Shown here: one piece after another, positions 1 through 8,914 of the stretch
Numbering within the stretch: the first letter of the stretch is position 1
How the letters are laid out: the number at the start of each line of letters is the position of its first letter
Origin: CALJFL01 sp047633055
GTDB lineage: Bacteria; Pseudomonadota; Gammaproteobacteria; Pseudomonadales; Halieaceae
Assembly (NCBI GenBank): GCA_047633055.1
Contig: JBLIEI010000018.1
Span: 5,360-69,359, forward strand
DNA: 64,000 bases
Direction of reading: 5' to 3'
Program-made: the position numbers and the translations under genes
Notes under the pieces: model-generated
Told to the model about the DNA's origin: nothing
Databases searched by the model: none
Seen by the model: the letters and a program-made list of their open reading frames with translations, nothing else

Positions 1-723
1 TTGAGCACTGGTGCGGCACTGCCCGTCTCCAGATTAATCCGATTTCTAGCAGAACTCGACGTGGCACAGGAACAGCTGCCGCACGCGCGATTCGTGCAGC
101 GCCTGGGACAACTCATAGATCTCGCTGACGCTATGACGCTGTCCGAGACTTTACGCCACTCTGCACCTGTTGCGGCGGTCATTACGGACATCTCTGATTG
201 GGAGCCCGAGGCTGAATTTTTGCGAGTTCGTACCAATCTCGTTAAAGGGATCATGGGTAGCTTTGTCTGGGATAAAACCCGCAGTCGCATTCGGCTGCCC
301 GGGTCGGGTCAGTTCAGTGCAAACCCGAATGAAGCGCGCCATGAACCTTATGTCAGGTTTTATCGGGCCCACCAGCGGGAAATGGAGTTGCGCACCAAGG
401 GACTCCAGGTTCGAGTCAGGGAGTATGCGCAGCGATTTCCAGGGCAGCTATCGCGCCTTGCTGAGCTCGATCGGGTGCTGGCGGAGACTTTCGCGGTGAG
501 AACTCGCCAGTGTTTTGCCGTTTTACCTGCGCTGGTTGGCAGTCGATATCGGCTATTGTTGCCTGAGCAGGATCAATCGCAGATGGAGGCTGTAGCGGAG
601 GCTGGGCTTGAGCAACTCCAAGTGGAGATACGCGGATTGCTGTTGGCCGAGCTGGATACCAGGTTGCTGCCAGTGCAGGGTTTGGTTGAAGCGATCACCG
701 AGCAAGCGGGCCATGCCGCCTAG
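1..723 (+). CDS. DUF3348-family protein, first gene of motor-like cluster
   Basis: A 240-residue soluble, mostly helical protein with no signal peptide or membrane segment. I recognise it as a DUF3348-type protein from its sequence character and from its place directly upstream of a DUF802 protein, an OmpA/MotB protein and a DUF2894 protein, a neighbourhood known from beta- and gammaproteobacteria. No biochemical function is known. It opens with TTG at base 1 of the window, so a start further upstream cannot be excluded. It is separated from the motor genes by 214 bp, so it may be a separate transcription unit. Confidence 0.65.
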   Translation: MSTGAALPVSRLIRFLAELDVAQEQLPHARFVQRLGQLIDLADAMTLSETLRHSAPVAAVITDISDWEPEAEFLRVRTNLVKGIMGSFVWDKTRSRIRLPGSGQFSANPNEARHEPYVRFYRAHQREMELRTKGLQVRVREYAQRFPGQLSRLAELDRVLAETFAVRTRQCFAVLPALVGSRYRLLLPEQDQSQMEAVAEAGLEQLQVEIRGLLLAELDTRLLPVQGLVEAITEQAGHAA

Positions 724-839
724 CGGGTTCAAACCGGCTATTTACGAGGGCTGGGCTTCGGGTTGATGGATTGTTCCAAAGGGCAGCGCTAACCTTGAAT
801 CCTGACGCCAATCAGCGATAATGCCCCGCGTCTGATATA

Positions 840-849
840 CCCCCCCCCC
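840..849. repeat. poly-C tract of ten cytosines
   Basis: Ten consecutive C residues sit in the 214-bp spacer before the ZorA-like gene, about 88 bp upstream of its start. A homopolymer this long in a promoter region can slip during replication and change promoter spacing. It could also be a length error in the assembly. Confidence 0.7.
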
Positions 850-937
850 TGCTGCGTAACCAGGCCTCAGGAACTCAGAGCAAGTCACCTTTTGTGGAAT
901 TAACACACGCTATCAACCTAATAAAAGACTTCATTCT

Positions 938-2899
938 ATGACTCGACTACTGTTCGTTGTGGCCTTCTTACTGGGCACTGCCGCCGTTATTGCTATGAGC
1001 GCCAATTTTGTCGGTAGCGACAATCTTGCGTTGATAATTACGCTGGTTATCGCCGCAGTCTATGTTATTGGCTTCGTCGAGCTGGCGCAGTTCCAAAATG
1101 CCACTGCCAGCTTGTATCGGGGCCTGAGTGAGCTACGCCAGAGCGCCCCAGATTCCGCGCCCGATTTGGGTGCCTGGCTGGGTAAACTGCATCCGTCTCT
1201 TTACAACGCGGTTCAATCTCGTGTGGAGGGTGCACAGTCGGGCTTACCAGCACCCGTTATCACGCCCTATTTAGTCGGATTATTGGTAATGCTGGGGCTA
1301 CTCGGGACCTTTGTCGGCATGGTGGATACTTTAAAGGGTGCTGTTGTCGCTTTGGAAGGTACCACCGAACTGGCAGCAATTCGTGCCGGATTGGCTGCAC
1401 CAATCAATGGCTTGAGTCTTGCGTTCGGTACTTCTGTCGTTGGTATTGCCGCCTCGGCAATGCTGGGTCTGGCCTCTGCAGTGACCCGCCGCGACCGTAT
1501 GCTCGCTACTCGTCAGCTTGATACAGAAGCCGCCAGGGTGTTTCGAGATTTTTCGATGATTGTTAAGCGGCGCGACACCTACAACGCTATGCTGGATCAG
1601 GCTAACGCGCTACCTGAAATGGTGGCTACGTTGAGCACCTTGACGGAGCGCCTGGGAAAGATGTCTGAACAGCTTAGCGAGAATCTGCTCGCCAATCAGC
1701 AGGTGTTCCACCAGTCCATGAGCACCAACTACAAAGACTTGGCCGCCTCGGTCGACAGTTCGCTGAAACAGAGTGTTACCGAGACCGCCAGACTGACGGG
1801 CGAGAGCATCGGTCCGTTGTTGCAAGACACGGTAGCTGCCATGACACAGGAAGTTAACAACACGCATCAACAACTGATCACAATCGCTGATGCTCAATTA
1901 CAGGGCCTGGCATCGCAGTTCGGGGAAATGTCTTCTTCCTGGATTGAACGACAACAAGGTGAGGATCAGCAACGGCTGGAGCGTTGGCACGAAACCCTGA
2001 CCGACTCTCAGAGTCAGTCCGCAGAGCAACTTGTTGCGCTGTCCCGGGCCTACACCGATGAATTGCGGCAGCTGGCGACGCATCAGGCGCAGACCTATAC
2101 CTCCACCACAGAGACATTTACGGCGCTGTCGAAAACGCTGAGTGCCCAGTGGCTGCAGACGAGTGAACGGATGGCAGAATTGAGCTTGGCAACCGGTGAG
2201 CAACTACAGACGCTCCGTACTGAAGAGTCAGGGCGCGGAGAGGCAGCGGTGGCGCGGCTAGCCGAACTCGAATCGGTTGTCGCCACCCATTTGGCCAATC
2301 TTGGGGGGCGGCTGGAAGAGCCTATGACCCGGTTGATCAGAACGGCCTCAGAAACACCAAAAGCAGCGGCGGAGGTGATCAGTCAACTGCGTGAGGAAAT
2401 TGCCTCGACCGTGGCGCGCGACAATGAGCACCTCGAAGAGCGCAGGCAGATCATGCAAAACCTGAGCACGCTATCGGTTGAATTGGCGGAGGCGGCCCGT
2501 GGACAGAGAGACGCGGTTGAAGGTCTGGTGACTGCCTCGGAGCAGCGACTGGAGCAGGTCAGCGGTCAATTTGGTGGCCAGGTTGATACGCAGTTGAGCA
2601 AGATAACGGCTCTTACTGACCATTTCGCTGGTAGCACAGCGGAAATTGCAAGTCTTGGGGAGTCATTTAATGTCGCCATTAATCTCTTTAATCAGTCCAA
2701 TTCAGCTTTGATTGAAAACCTGTCGCGTATCGAAGGTTCAATGGATAAATCAAGCTCGCGCAGTGATGAGCAGATGAACTACTACGTGGCACAGGCAAGG
2801 GAGATTATTGATCAAAGTTTGTTGTCACAGCGTGAGGTATTTGAAGAGCTGAGGCAATTGGGCGCACCCGAGTCTAGGGTAAAGGCTGAGGCCAGCTAG
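938..2899 (+). CDS. MotA/TolQ/ExbB-like (ZorA-like, DUF802) membrane protein with long coiled-coil tail
   Basis: A 653-residue probable stator subunit of an ion-driven inner-membrane motor. Membrane segments lie at about residues 3-22, 31-50, 109-128 and 157-180. The last two carry the glycine-rich MotA/ExbB-type signatures LLGTFVGMVDTL and PINGLSLAFGTSVVGI. The remaining 470 residues are hydrophilic and rich in Ala, Gln, Glu, Leu and Ser, resembling the coiled-coil tails of ZorA and of chemoreceptors. The gene overlaps the next one by one base (TAG/GTG), which fits a MotA-MotB type pair. ZorA of the Zorya anti-phage system has the same plan, but none of the Zorya effectors ZorC, ZorD or ZorE is nearby, so function is open. 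DUF802 assignment is from recognition, not a search. Confidence 0.75.
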   Translation: MTRLLFVVAFLLGTAAVIAMSANFVGSDNLALIITLVIAAVYVIGFVELAQFQNATASLYRGLSELRQSAPDSAPDLGAWLGKLHPSLYNAVQSRVEGAQSGLPAPVITPYLVGLLVMLGLLGTFVGMVDTLKGAVVALEGTTELAAIRAGLAAPINGLSLAFGTSVVGIAASAMLGLASAVTRRDRMLATRQLDTEAARVFRDFSMIVKRRDTYNAMLDQANALPEMVATLSTLTERLGKMSEQLSENLLANQQVFHQSMSTNYKDLAASVDSSLKQSVTETARLTGESIGPLLQDTVAAMTQEVNNTHQQLITIADAQLQGLASQFGEMSSSWIERQQGEDQQRLERWHETLTDSQSQSAEQLVALSRAYTDELRQLATHQAQTYTSTTETFTALSKTLSAQWLQTSERMAELSLATGEQLQTLRTEESGRGEAAVARLAELESVVATHLANLGGRLEEPMTRLIRTASETPKAAAEVISQLREEIASTVARDNEHLEERRQIMQNLSTLSVELAEAARGQRDAVEGLVTASEQRLEQVSGQFGGQVDTQLSKITALTDHFAGSTAEIASLGESFNVAINLFNQSNSALIENLSRIEGSMDKSSSRSDEQMNYYVAQAREIIDQSLLSQREVFEELRQLGAPESRVKAEAS

Positions 2900-3525
2900 T
2901 GGAACAACTGCAGGAGAATGGCGCAGATGAGACGCCAGTATGGGCGATCTTCGGCGACCTCATGGCCGGCCTGGTCGGCGTTTTTGTACTGATATTAGTC
3001 TGGACGCTGGGGATGCAGCTTGAACTGGCGCAATCACTTGAGAACGAAATTCAAATGCGTCAGCGCGAGGAACAGCGACGCATGGAGCTCGAAAGCGCGC
3101 TTGCCGGACCGTTGGCCAGTGGCCGGGTAACGCTGCAGAACGGTCGCATAGGGATCAGTGGTAGCGTGTTGTTTGCGCTAAATTCCGACAAGCTGCAGAG
3201 CGAGGGTAGGGAACTGCTGAAAATGTTGGTTGCGCCGCTTGAGGTTTATCTGGGGGAGCGGGAAGAGATATTGATGGTCAGCGGCTTCACCGATGACCTA
3301 CCTATTCAGCGGGGTAATAGTCAATTTCAGGATAACTGGGAGCTGTCGGCCCAGCGGGCTTTGACGGTTACGCGCGTGTTGATAGAAGAGGGCATGCCAG
3401 CGAACCTCGTTTTTGCGGCAGCCTTTGGCGCGCAACAGCCAGTGGTGCCCAATGAGGATCAGGCCAGTCGATCTAGGAATCGGCGGGTAGAAATGGCGCC
3501 GGTACCCAGAGGCGTGCAACTATAA
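2899..3525 (+). CDS. MotB/ZorB-like OmpA-family peptidoglycan-binding protein
   Basis: A 208-residue partner of the preceding channel-like protein. One N-terminal membrane helix (about residues 15-37) starts with the motif FGDLMAGL. Asp20 lies where MotB and ZorB carry the ion-binding aspartate. A short coiled-coil linker leads to an OmpA-like peptidoglycan-binding domain (about residues 85-205) with the family pattern WELSAQRA and a terminal SRNRRVEM. The GTG start overlaps the upstream stop codon, so translation is probably coupled. Inferred role: anchoring the motor to the cell wall. What the motor drives is unknown. Confidence 0.8.
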   Translation: MEQLQENGADETPVWAIFGDLMAGLVGVFVLILVWTLGMQLELAQSLENEIQMRQREEQRRMELESALAGPLASGRVTLQNGRIGISGSVLFALNSDKLQSEGRELLKMLVAPLEVYLGEREEILMVSGFTDDLPIQRGNSQFQDNWELSAQRALTVTRVLIEEGMPANLVFAAAFGAQQPVVPNEDQASRSRNRRVEMAPVPRGVQL

Positions 3526-3584
3526 AATCTCCGGTTACGCTTCTGCATGAAAAGCTTGCCGCTGTAACCACGGCGGGGGAACAT

Positions 3585-4262
3585 GTGTTTAACCCGGCGC
3601 GCTTCCAACTGATTCAATCATTGGCAGAGAAAGCCGGCCAGTTCAACGAGGTGCCGCAACAGCGTTTGGTATCGCGAGGGCTGCAGGCTCTGGACGATTA
3701 TCAAGGTCAACTCTCAGCGGCGCGCAAAGAAGCCGCAGAACTGGTGAGTCTGGCGGTGAAGCAGTTCCCCGACGCGGCCGCACAGCTGCAACAACAATTT
3801 GATCGCTATCAGTTTCGAGAACTTCGCAGGCATGTAGCAGGCCTGCAGGCGATGCTCACGATTGATCAGATCAGGGGCCTGACGGAGCAGCTTGAAAAAG
3901 GGACCGCGCCCGATATTAGCAATGGCATCAGCCTGGAAGATCAGTGCCAGCGGCGGGAGCAGGAGGTCACCGAATCTGAAGTACCGATGACCTGGGACCT
4001 CTGCGCTACGCCACCGAAATTATCGGCGGATACCGCCGAGCTGAGGTCATCCCGGCAGCTCCGAAAGTCCATGCTAAAGCGGCGAGTTGATAAAATGATT
4101 GCTGAAGCGATCGCTTCGATGCCAGAGGACCCGGGCCCGCTTAACCCTCAGATGCTGGCTATTCGGTCACTCACCACACTGGGTGATCTTTCTCCCGCCT
4201 ACCTTTCGAGGTTTGTGCCTTATATTGAAACCCTACACTGTCTGGAGCAGGTGGATGATTAG
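3585..4262 (+). CDS. DUF2894-family protein, last gene of motor-like cluster
   Basis: A 225-residue soluble protein of the DUF2894 type, recognised by the opening NPARFQLIQSLAEKA and by neighbourhood. It is helical with a charged middle and has no enzyme motif. The GTG at 3585 is the first conventional start, but the frame stays open upstream into the end of the OmpA gene (reading KLAAVTTAGEH just before the GTG), so the N-terminus may be longer and use a non-standard codon. It lies 59 bp after the OmpA gene and is probably in the same operon. Confidence 0.6.
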   Translation: MFNPARFQLIQSLAEKAGQFNEVPQQRLVSRGLQALDDYQGQLSAARKEAAELVSLAVKQFPDAAAQLQQQFDRYQFRELRRHVAGLQAMLTIDQIRGLTEQLEKGTAPDISNGISLEDQCQRREQEVTESEVPMTWDLCATPPKLSADTAELRSSRQLRKSMLKRRVDKMIAEAIASMPEDPGPLNPQMLAIRSLTTLGDLSPAYLSRFVPYIETLHCLEQVDD

Positions 4263-4369
4263 TCTTAGCAATGGGTGGTGAGTCGTATGGCTACGCCGCG
4301 GTAAAAGCACTTGAGCTATTGGCGATGTATGCAGTAGCCTAAAGCGCGTTAAGCCCCAGCGGAGTATCC

Positions 4370-5641
4370 ATGTTACAGCCCCGAGATTTTCTTCAGAGTC
4401 TGTTCGATGAAGCGGTAAAGGCCGCACAGCCGCATCAGGTACTGGCGAATTATTTACCCGAGCCACCGATTGGCCGTACGCTGGTGCTTGGCGCCGGCAA
4501 GGCTGCCTCTTCCATGGCTAGTGTCGTGGACGAGCATTGGCTGGGCGAAATGACAGGCCTGGTGGTTACTCGCCATGGCCAGGCTCAGGACTGCGGTCGT
4601 ATTGAAGTGCTGGAAGCTGCGCATCCGGTGCCTGATCAGCACAGTCGGGTTGCCTCACAGCGCATACTCGCCCTGTGTGATGATCTTACTGAAGATGATC
4701 TGGTGCTATGCCTGATTTCCGGTGGCGGCTCAGCCTTGTTGTCACTAGGCGGTGGCGATATTGGCTTGGCTGACAAGCAGGACTTGAACCGGCAACTCCT
4801 TCATTGCGGGGCCAGCATTGCCGAGATCAATACGGTCAGGAAACATGTATCAGCGATCAAGGGCGGTCGGCTTGCGGCGGCCTGTGCACCTGCCAGGGTG
4901 GTAACGCTGCTGATCTCCGACGTGCCTGGTGACGATCCTCAGCTTATTGCTTCAGGGCCCACTATTCCGGATTCGACCACGGCAGCGGAGGCGCGGGCCA
5001 TTATCGAACGCTATCAGCTGCAGCCCGCGGCAAGTATCGAACGCTTTCTGCAAACGCCAGAGGCGGAAACACCGTCTCCAGATGATCCGTTGTTTACTAA
5101 TAATACAGTGCAGATAATCGCCGGGCCGCAGGTTTCGCTGCTGGCCGCCGCTGAGTTGGCAAGGACTCTTGGTGTGACACCGCTCATTCTGTCTGACTCC
5201 GTCGAGGGCGAATCCCGCGAGGTCGGCACTGCGTTCGCAGCGATTGCCCGGCAGGCCAAGCTCCACGGTCAGCCCGTGGCACCACCTTGCGTTATTTTGT
5301 CCGGTGGTGAAACCACAGTGTCGGTTAAAGGCAGCGGTAAAGGTGGGCCGAACACCGAATTTAATTTAGGCATGGCGCTGAATCTGGCGGGAGAGCGCGG
5401 CATTACTGTGTTGGCCTGCGATACTGATGGCATCGATGGTAGCGAAGACAATGCTGGTAGTATTATCGATGCCAGTACTTTGGCTAGAGCCAGGGAGCGA
5501 GGCATGGATGCGGAAGTTTTTCTGAATAACAACGACGCCTGGAGCTTCTTTCATGCCTTGGGAGATCTCGTTGTCACCGGACCCACAAATACTAACGTGA
5601 ATGATTTTCGCGCAATTTATGTCGCCGCGGATCCAGACTGA
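4370..5641 (+). CDS. Glycerate 2-kinase (MOFRL/DUF4147 family)
   Basis: A cytosolic kinase of 423 residues that phosphorylates D-glycerate to 2-phosphoglycerate, feeding lower glycolysis from glyoxylate or tartrate breakdown. The N-terminal half has the nucleotide-fold signatures VLGAGKAASSM, ISGGGSALLSL and NTVRKHVSAIKGGRLA. The C-terminal MOFRL domain has LSGGETTVSVKGSGKGGPN and ACDTDGIDGSEDNAG. Length is normal for the bacterial GckA/TtuD type. The start is ATG with CGGAG seven bases upstream. No glyoxylate carboligase or tartronate reductase gene is adjacent, so the physiological source of glycerate is not shown. Confidence 0.88.
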   Translation: MLQPRDFLQSLFDEAVKAAQPHQVLANYLPEPPIGRTLVLGAGKAASSMASVVDEHWLGEMTGLVVTRHGQAQDCGRIEVLEAAHPVPDQHSRVASQRILALCDDLTEDDLVLCLISGGGSALLSLGGGDIGLADKQDLNRQLLHCGASIAEINTVRKHVSAIKGGRLAAACAPARVVTLLISDVPGDDPQLIASGPTIPDSTTAAEARAIIERYQLQPAASIERFLQTPEAETPSPDDPLFTNNTVQIIAGPQVSLLAAAELARTLGVTPLILSDSVEGESREVGTAFAAIARQAKLHGQPVAPPCVILSGGETTVSVKGSGKGGPNTEFNLGMALNLAGERGITVLACDTDGIDGSEDNAGSIIDASTLARARERGMDAEVFLNNNDAWSFFHALGDLVVTGPTNTNVNDFRAIYVAADPD

Positions 5642-5855
5642 GTGGGGGAAACGCGTTAGTGGGATAGGCGCGTGTTGCTACTGCGCTTCTTCCACACTGG
5701 GGCTCGTGTGATCAGGGTCTCGCTGTGCAGATTGTCTGTCTGGTAACGGTTTGGCGACATCGCCACCGTGCTGGGCAACCTGTTTGCTGTACTCGGTGTC
5801 TGTGATGGGTAAACCTCCGCGCCGAATGACTGAATCTTTATCATTGCGCGCAGGT

Positions 5856-6428
5856 TCAAGCCGGTGGCGGCACAGCCGTTTTTAAAATAGCCGCCAATGC
5901 CGGCCGATGCTGGGTCAGTTCATCCATACTCAGCCCTTCCAAAGAGTGCGGAAACTTCAGCCACTGCGCGGTTTCATGAAGATAATAGTCTGGAATAATA
6001 TCGGTTTCGTTGCGGGCCGGCTTATAATAGGGCACCGCAATGCGGATGTCCTCGGGCGTATTTCGTCTGGCGATAGCTTTCAGGTGAGAAATCACTGCCT
6101 GTAGTGTTCTGCCAGTGTCGAACACATCGTCAACCAAGAGTAGTCTGTCTTCATGCCGGCATTGCTTGATCAGGTAATTCATGCCGTATACAGCCACTTG
6201 CTCGGCTTTGGTGTCAATTTGCGAATAGTAAGCTGTGCGAATGGCGATATGGTCGGTTTTAATACCGAAGTACTGTAGAAAGTCCTGTACTGCTACGCCC
6301 ATTGGCACCCCACCACGCCACAAGGCAACGATAAAGGTTGGCCGAAAATCACTTTTTATTACGTTGGCGGCAAGCCTGAAGGAGTCTTCCAGCAGCTCTT
6401 GGGCATCCACATAAAGTTTTTCGGACAT
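5856..6428 (-). CDS. Phosphoribosyltransferase (type I, xanthine/hypoxanthine-like)
   Basis: A 190-residue type I phosphoribosyltransferase. The PRPP-binding signature VDDVFDTGRT lies at about residues 99-108 and keeps the Asp that acts as general base in purine phosphoribosyltransferases. An ALWRGGVPMG loop lies near residue 35. This suggests salvage of a purine base, but the substrate cannot be read from sequence. It is transcribed away from a paralogue across a 71-83-bp spacer, and both begin with a nearly identical segment around LLEDSFRLA. Weak alternative: a regulatory PRPP sensor. Confidence 0.8.
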   Translation of the reverse strand: MSEKLYVDAQELLEDSFRLAANVIKSDFRPTFIVALWRGGVPMGVAVQDFLQYFGIKTDHIAIRTAYYSQIDTKAEQVAVYGMNYLIKQCRHEDRLLLVDDVFDTGRTLQAVISHLKAIARRNTPEDIRIAVPYYKPARNETDIIPDYYLHETAQWLKFPHSLEGLSMDELTQHRPALAAILKTAVPPPA

Positions 6429-6511
6429 TGGTATCCCCCGTTAACGGATGCAAAAGGTTCGGTTTCTGTTTACTCTTCTATATTAACGATTAACTCGTAA
6501 TGATACTTCTA

Positions 6512-7120
6512 ATGGAAAAACAGTTTATCAACGAGCAAGACCTACTGGAAGATTCTTTTCGGCTGGCCGTCGAGATATACAACAGTGGTTTTCGGCCGGA
6601 TGTTATCGTCGGCCTCTGGCGCGGTGGCAGTACTGTGGGCATCTACGTTCAGGAGTGTCTGCAATACTTGGGCGTGAAAACTCGTCATATCGCTGTCCGT
6701 ACTTCCTACGAGGGCGCGGCCAGTTATCGAAAAATGCGCGAAGAGCGCCACGCCATCTCCGTGCATGGGATGCAGTATCTGTACGAAACTCTGGAACATA
6801 ACGATAACCTGCTGATTGTTGACGATGTGTACAGCTCCGGCTCCAACATTGAGGCGGTGTTGGGTAAGCTCAGCGCCAAGATCAAGCGCAATATGCCCGA
6901 GGACACCCGGGTGGCCACTCTGTGGCAGCGCATCGGTAAAAACCGCACCACCAGAGAGCCCGATTACTGCCTGCATCAGACTGAGAACTGGTTGGTATTG
7001 CCCTACGAGCTTACCGGTCTTACTCGTGCTGGCATTCGCTCGGGTAAAGCTTATCTGGAACCCATTATTAAGGATGTCCGCAATAATTTGCCGGCTAATT
7101 TTACCGACCCCAATGTGTGA
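6512..7120 (+). CDS. Phosphoribosyltransferase paralogue with altered PRPP loop
   Basis: A paralogue of the divergently transcribed neighbour, 202 residues from the chosen ATG (an ATG at 6500 would add four residues; 6512 aligns with the paralogue's start). The fold landmarks GLWRGGSTVG and HIAVRTSYEG are kept. The PRPP loop reads VDDVYSSGSN (about residues 103-112) where active enzymes have DTG, so the usual catalytic Asp is replaced by Ser. The two acidic residues that hold PRPP-Mg are retained. It may bind PRPP without purine transfer, or act on another substrate. The family call is secure, the activity is not. Confidence 0.75.
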   Translation: MEKQFINEQDLLEDSFRLAVEIYNSGFRPDVIVGLWRGGSTVGIYVQECLQYLGVKTRHIAVRTSYEGAASYRKMREERHAISVHGMQYLYETLEHNDNLLIVDDVYSSGSNIEAVLGKLSAKIKRNMPEDTRVATLWQRIGKNRTTREPDYCLHQTENWLVLPYELTGLTRAGIRSGKAYLEPIIKDVRNNLPANFTDPNV

Positions 7121-7159
7121 GCGCATATCGGCGGGAGGCTCGCAGTCAGTGAGATTTTA

Positions 7160-7780
7160 TTGGTGCTAATTGACAGTTCTGATTTGCTCGCCATCAGTCT
7201 GGTGACTGTTGTCAGCTTCATTTTTACAAATCTGGACAATCTTATTTTGGCCGTTGTTGTTCTGGGCTCTCGTCCTGACCAGCCGTTGCCGGTGCAGCTG
7301 GGCATGGTATCTGCAGCAGTGCTGATTTTGCTAGTCTCATTGTTGGCTTTGGCCATTGGCAGAACAATAGATGTCGGCGTACTCGGTTACCTGGGCCTGG
7401 CCCCGATAGGCATTGGCTTGTATACCTTATTTTACTCTGGACGTATGGTGCCGGTTGCCGGTGATGAAGCCGCATCCGCGAAGTCGGGCAGTAGTTGGGC
7501 CATTTGGCTCTCCACGACCACATTATTGCTTTCCAACAGCGGCGACAGCCTGGCTTTGCTTTTGCCGTTATTGGTCGAAAGTAATGCGGATTCCGTGATG
7601 GTGGTGGCCGTGGTTTTTATTGGTTGCGCGGTAGTCTGGGCAGTTTTGGCCAAGCTGTTATCGCGGCAACCGTTACTGATGCGCAAGCTTCAGGACAGAG
7701 GCGAACGCCTTGTGCCATGGATTATGATCGGCGTTGGAATCTATATTCTATTGGATACCGGTACCGATTCCTTCCTGTGA
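7160..7780 (+). CDS. CadD-like (LysE superfamily) cadmium/cation transporter
   Basis: An integral membrane protein of 206 residues with about five or six hydrophobic segments. The pattern fits CadD-type cadmium-resistance transporters: FTNLDNLIL near residue 20, LGYLGLAPIGIGLYTLF near 80, NSGDSLALLLPLL near 125 and a terminal PWIMIGVGIYILLDTGT. The start is TTG at 7160 or GTG at 7163. Metal specificity is inferred from family only, and no metal-responsive regulator is adjacent. Confidence 0.65.
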   Translation: MVLIDSSDLLAISLVTVVSFIFTNLDNLILAVVVLGSRPDQPLPVQLGMVSAAVLILLVSLLALAIGRTIDVGVLGYLGLAPIGIGLYTLFYSGRMVPVAGDEAASAKSGSSWAIWLSTTTLLLSNSGDSLALLLPLLVESNADSVMVVAVVFIGCAVVWAVLAKLLSRQPLLMRKLQDRGERLVPWIMIGVGIYILLDTGTDSFL

Positions 7781-7792
7781 GCTGAAGATTCC

Positions 7793-8710
7793 TTAGAACT
7801 CATATGCAGCTCGAGCGAATACATTGACACCATAGGACGGCAGGCGCGCCACTGGCAATGTCGGAGTTTCTGACTCGGTTGATGCCGCTCAGATGGTCCG
7901 CATATTCTTGATCAAACAGGTTATCTACGCCAGCGGCGAGCCGAGCCCGGGTCTGGCCTGCCAGCTGCCGCGAAGATTAAAGACGCCGTAGCCCGTGCTG
8001 GATTGTTCGCCATTAGTGTCACTGACGCGGTTCTGCCTGGCGTATAACACGCTTTCTCCACTCGCATGCCAGTGCCCTGCAGCGTAGGTGAGTTTAACGC
8101 TAGTGTTGGCCGGTGCTATACGATAAAGGCCATCTTCAATGTCGTTGCGCTCGCCACGCACGTAGTTAAGCAACCCCGAGAGTTGCCATTGCTGGTCGAG
8201 TTGCAGGGCCCAATCCATATCAAATCCATAGAGTTGTGCATCCACGTTATTAAATTGCGGCGCCACATTGCTGCTGCTGGCTCAGGTCGCAAGTGGTAGT
8301 CAAGCTGCAGGGTATGGGGGCCGCTGCGAAAGCCATAGCCCAGAGCATAATGCTGACGCTCGTATTCGCTGGGTACTATTTCGCCCCCGGCAAACTCGGC
8401 ATCTCGGCCCTGTTCAGTCATGGCCGCGATATAGCTCCAGTGACTCCAACTGACCTGCCGCTGCATAGGAAAGTGGTTGATCCATCCGGTTAGGGCCGGC
8501 GGGAGACCACTGATGGCCGTCCATCGATGTTGCGATACGTGGGCCAACCATGCCGCGGTATTGAGGAACGCCCGTGAGCGGGCCGTTGCCATTGCCGTTG
8601 GCTCCTGGCGCAGCCCGGAGCAGCTGCGACGTGTCTGGTGAAATTATCAGCGCAGCATTAACATCGATGGTACGCGTATTGTGACTCCCTACAATGACCA
8701 GCTCCTCGAT
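7793..8710 (-). pseudogene. Decayed TonB-dependent receptor
   Basis: Fragments of one outer-membrane receptor lie in order but in different frames. The plug domain (about 8710 to 8414) contains IDVNAALIISPDTSQLL and ends AAAGQLESLELYRG. Barrel strands follow from about 8413 to 8270 (EYERQHYALGYGFRSGP) and from 8266 to 7925 (NNVDAQLYGFDMDWALQ). The C-terminal GVDNLFDQEYADHLSGINR and the closing aromatic residues ending YEF at 7793 need two more frame changes. A large part of the barrel after the plug is missing and there is no intact start. One shift falls next to a CTG repeat at 8269-8280. The product is certainly non-functional. Confidence 0.85.
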
Positions 8711-8914
8711 GTGGTCTACCAGGGAGAAATTGGAGCTGAATAAAGCGTAGATGCCTATGAGGAGCGTTTTTGGGGGCACAAATATTCCTATGGGGTGGCT
8801 CGATGGCGGGGAGCATAGGCATTCTTGGGTTGAGCAGGTATTACCTGCGATAATATGCCGCATTACTTTGTGGGGATTGCCGTAGGCGTAAAATTATGTC
8901 GAAACACGCCCAGG

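Noticed and set aside
938..3525. A complete Zorya defence system
   Set aside because: Only ZorA- and ZorB-like proteins are present; no ZorC, ZorD or ZorE-like gene lies within the window, although anything before base 1 is unseen.
6542..7126. A 194-codon open frame antisense to the second phosphoribosyltransferase
   Set aside because: It lies wholly opposite a clear family member and shows no recognisable domain.
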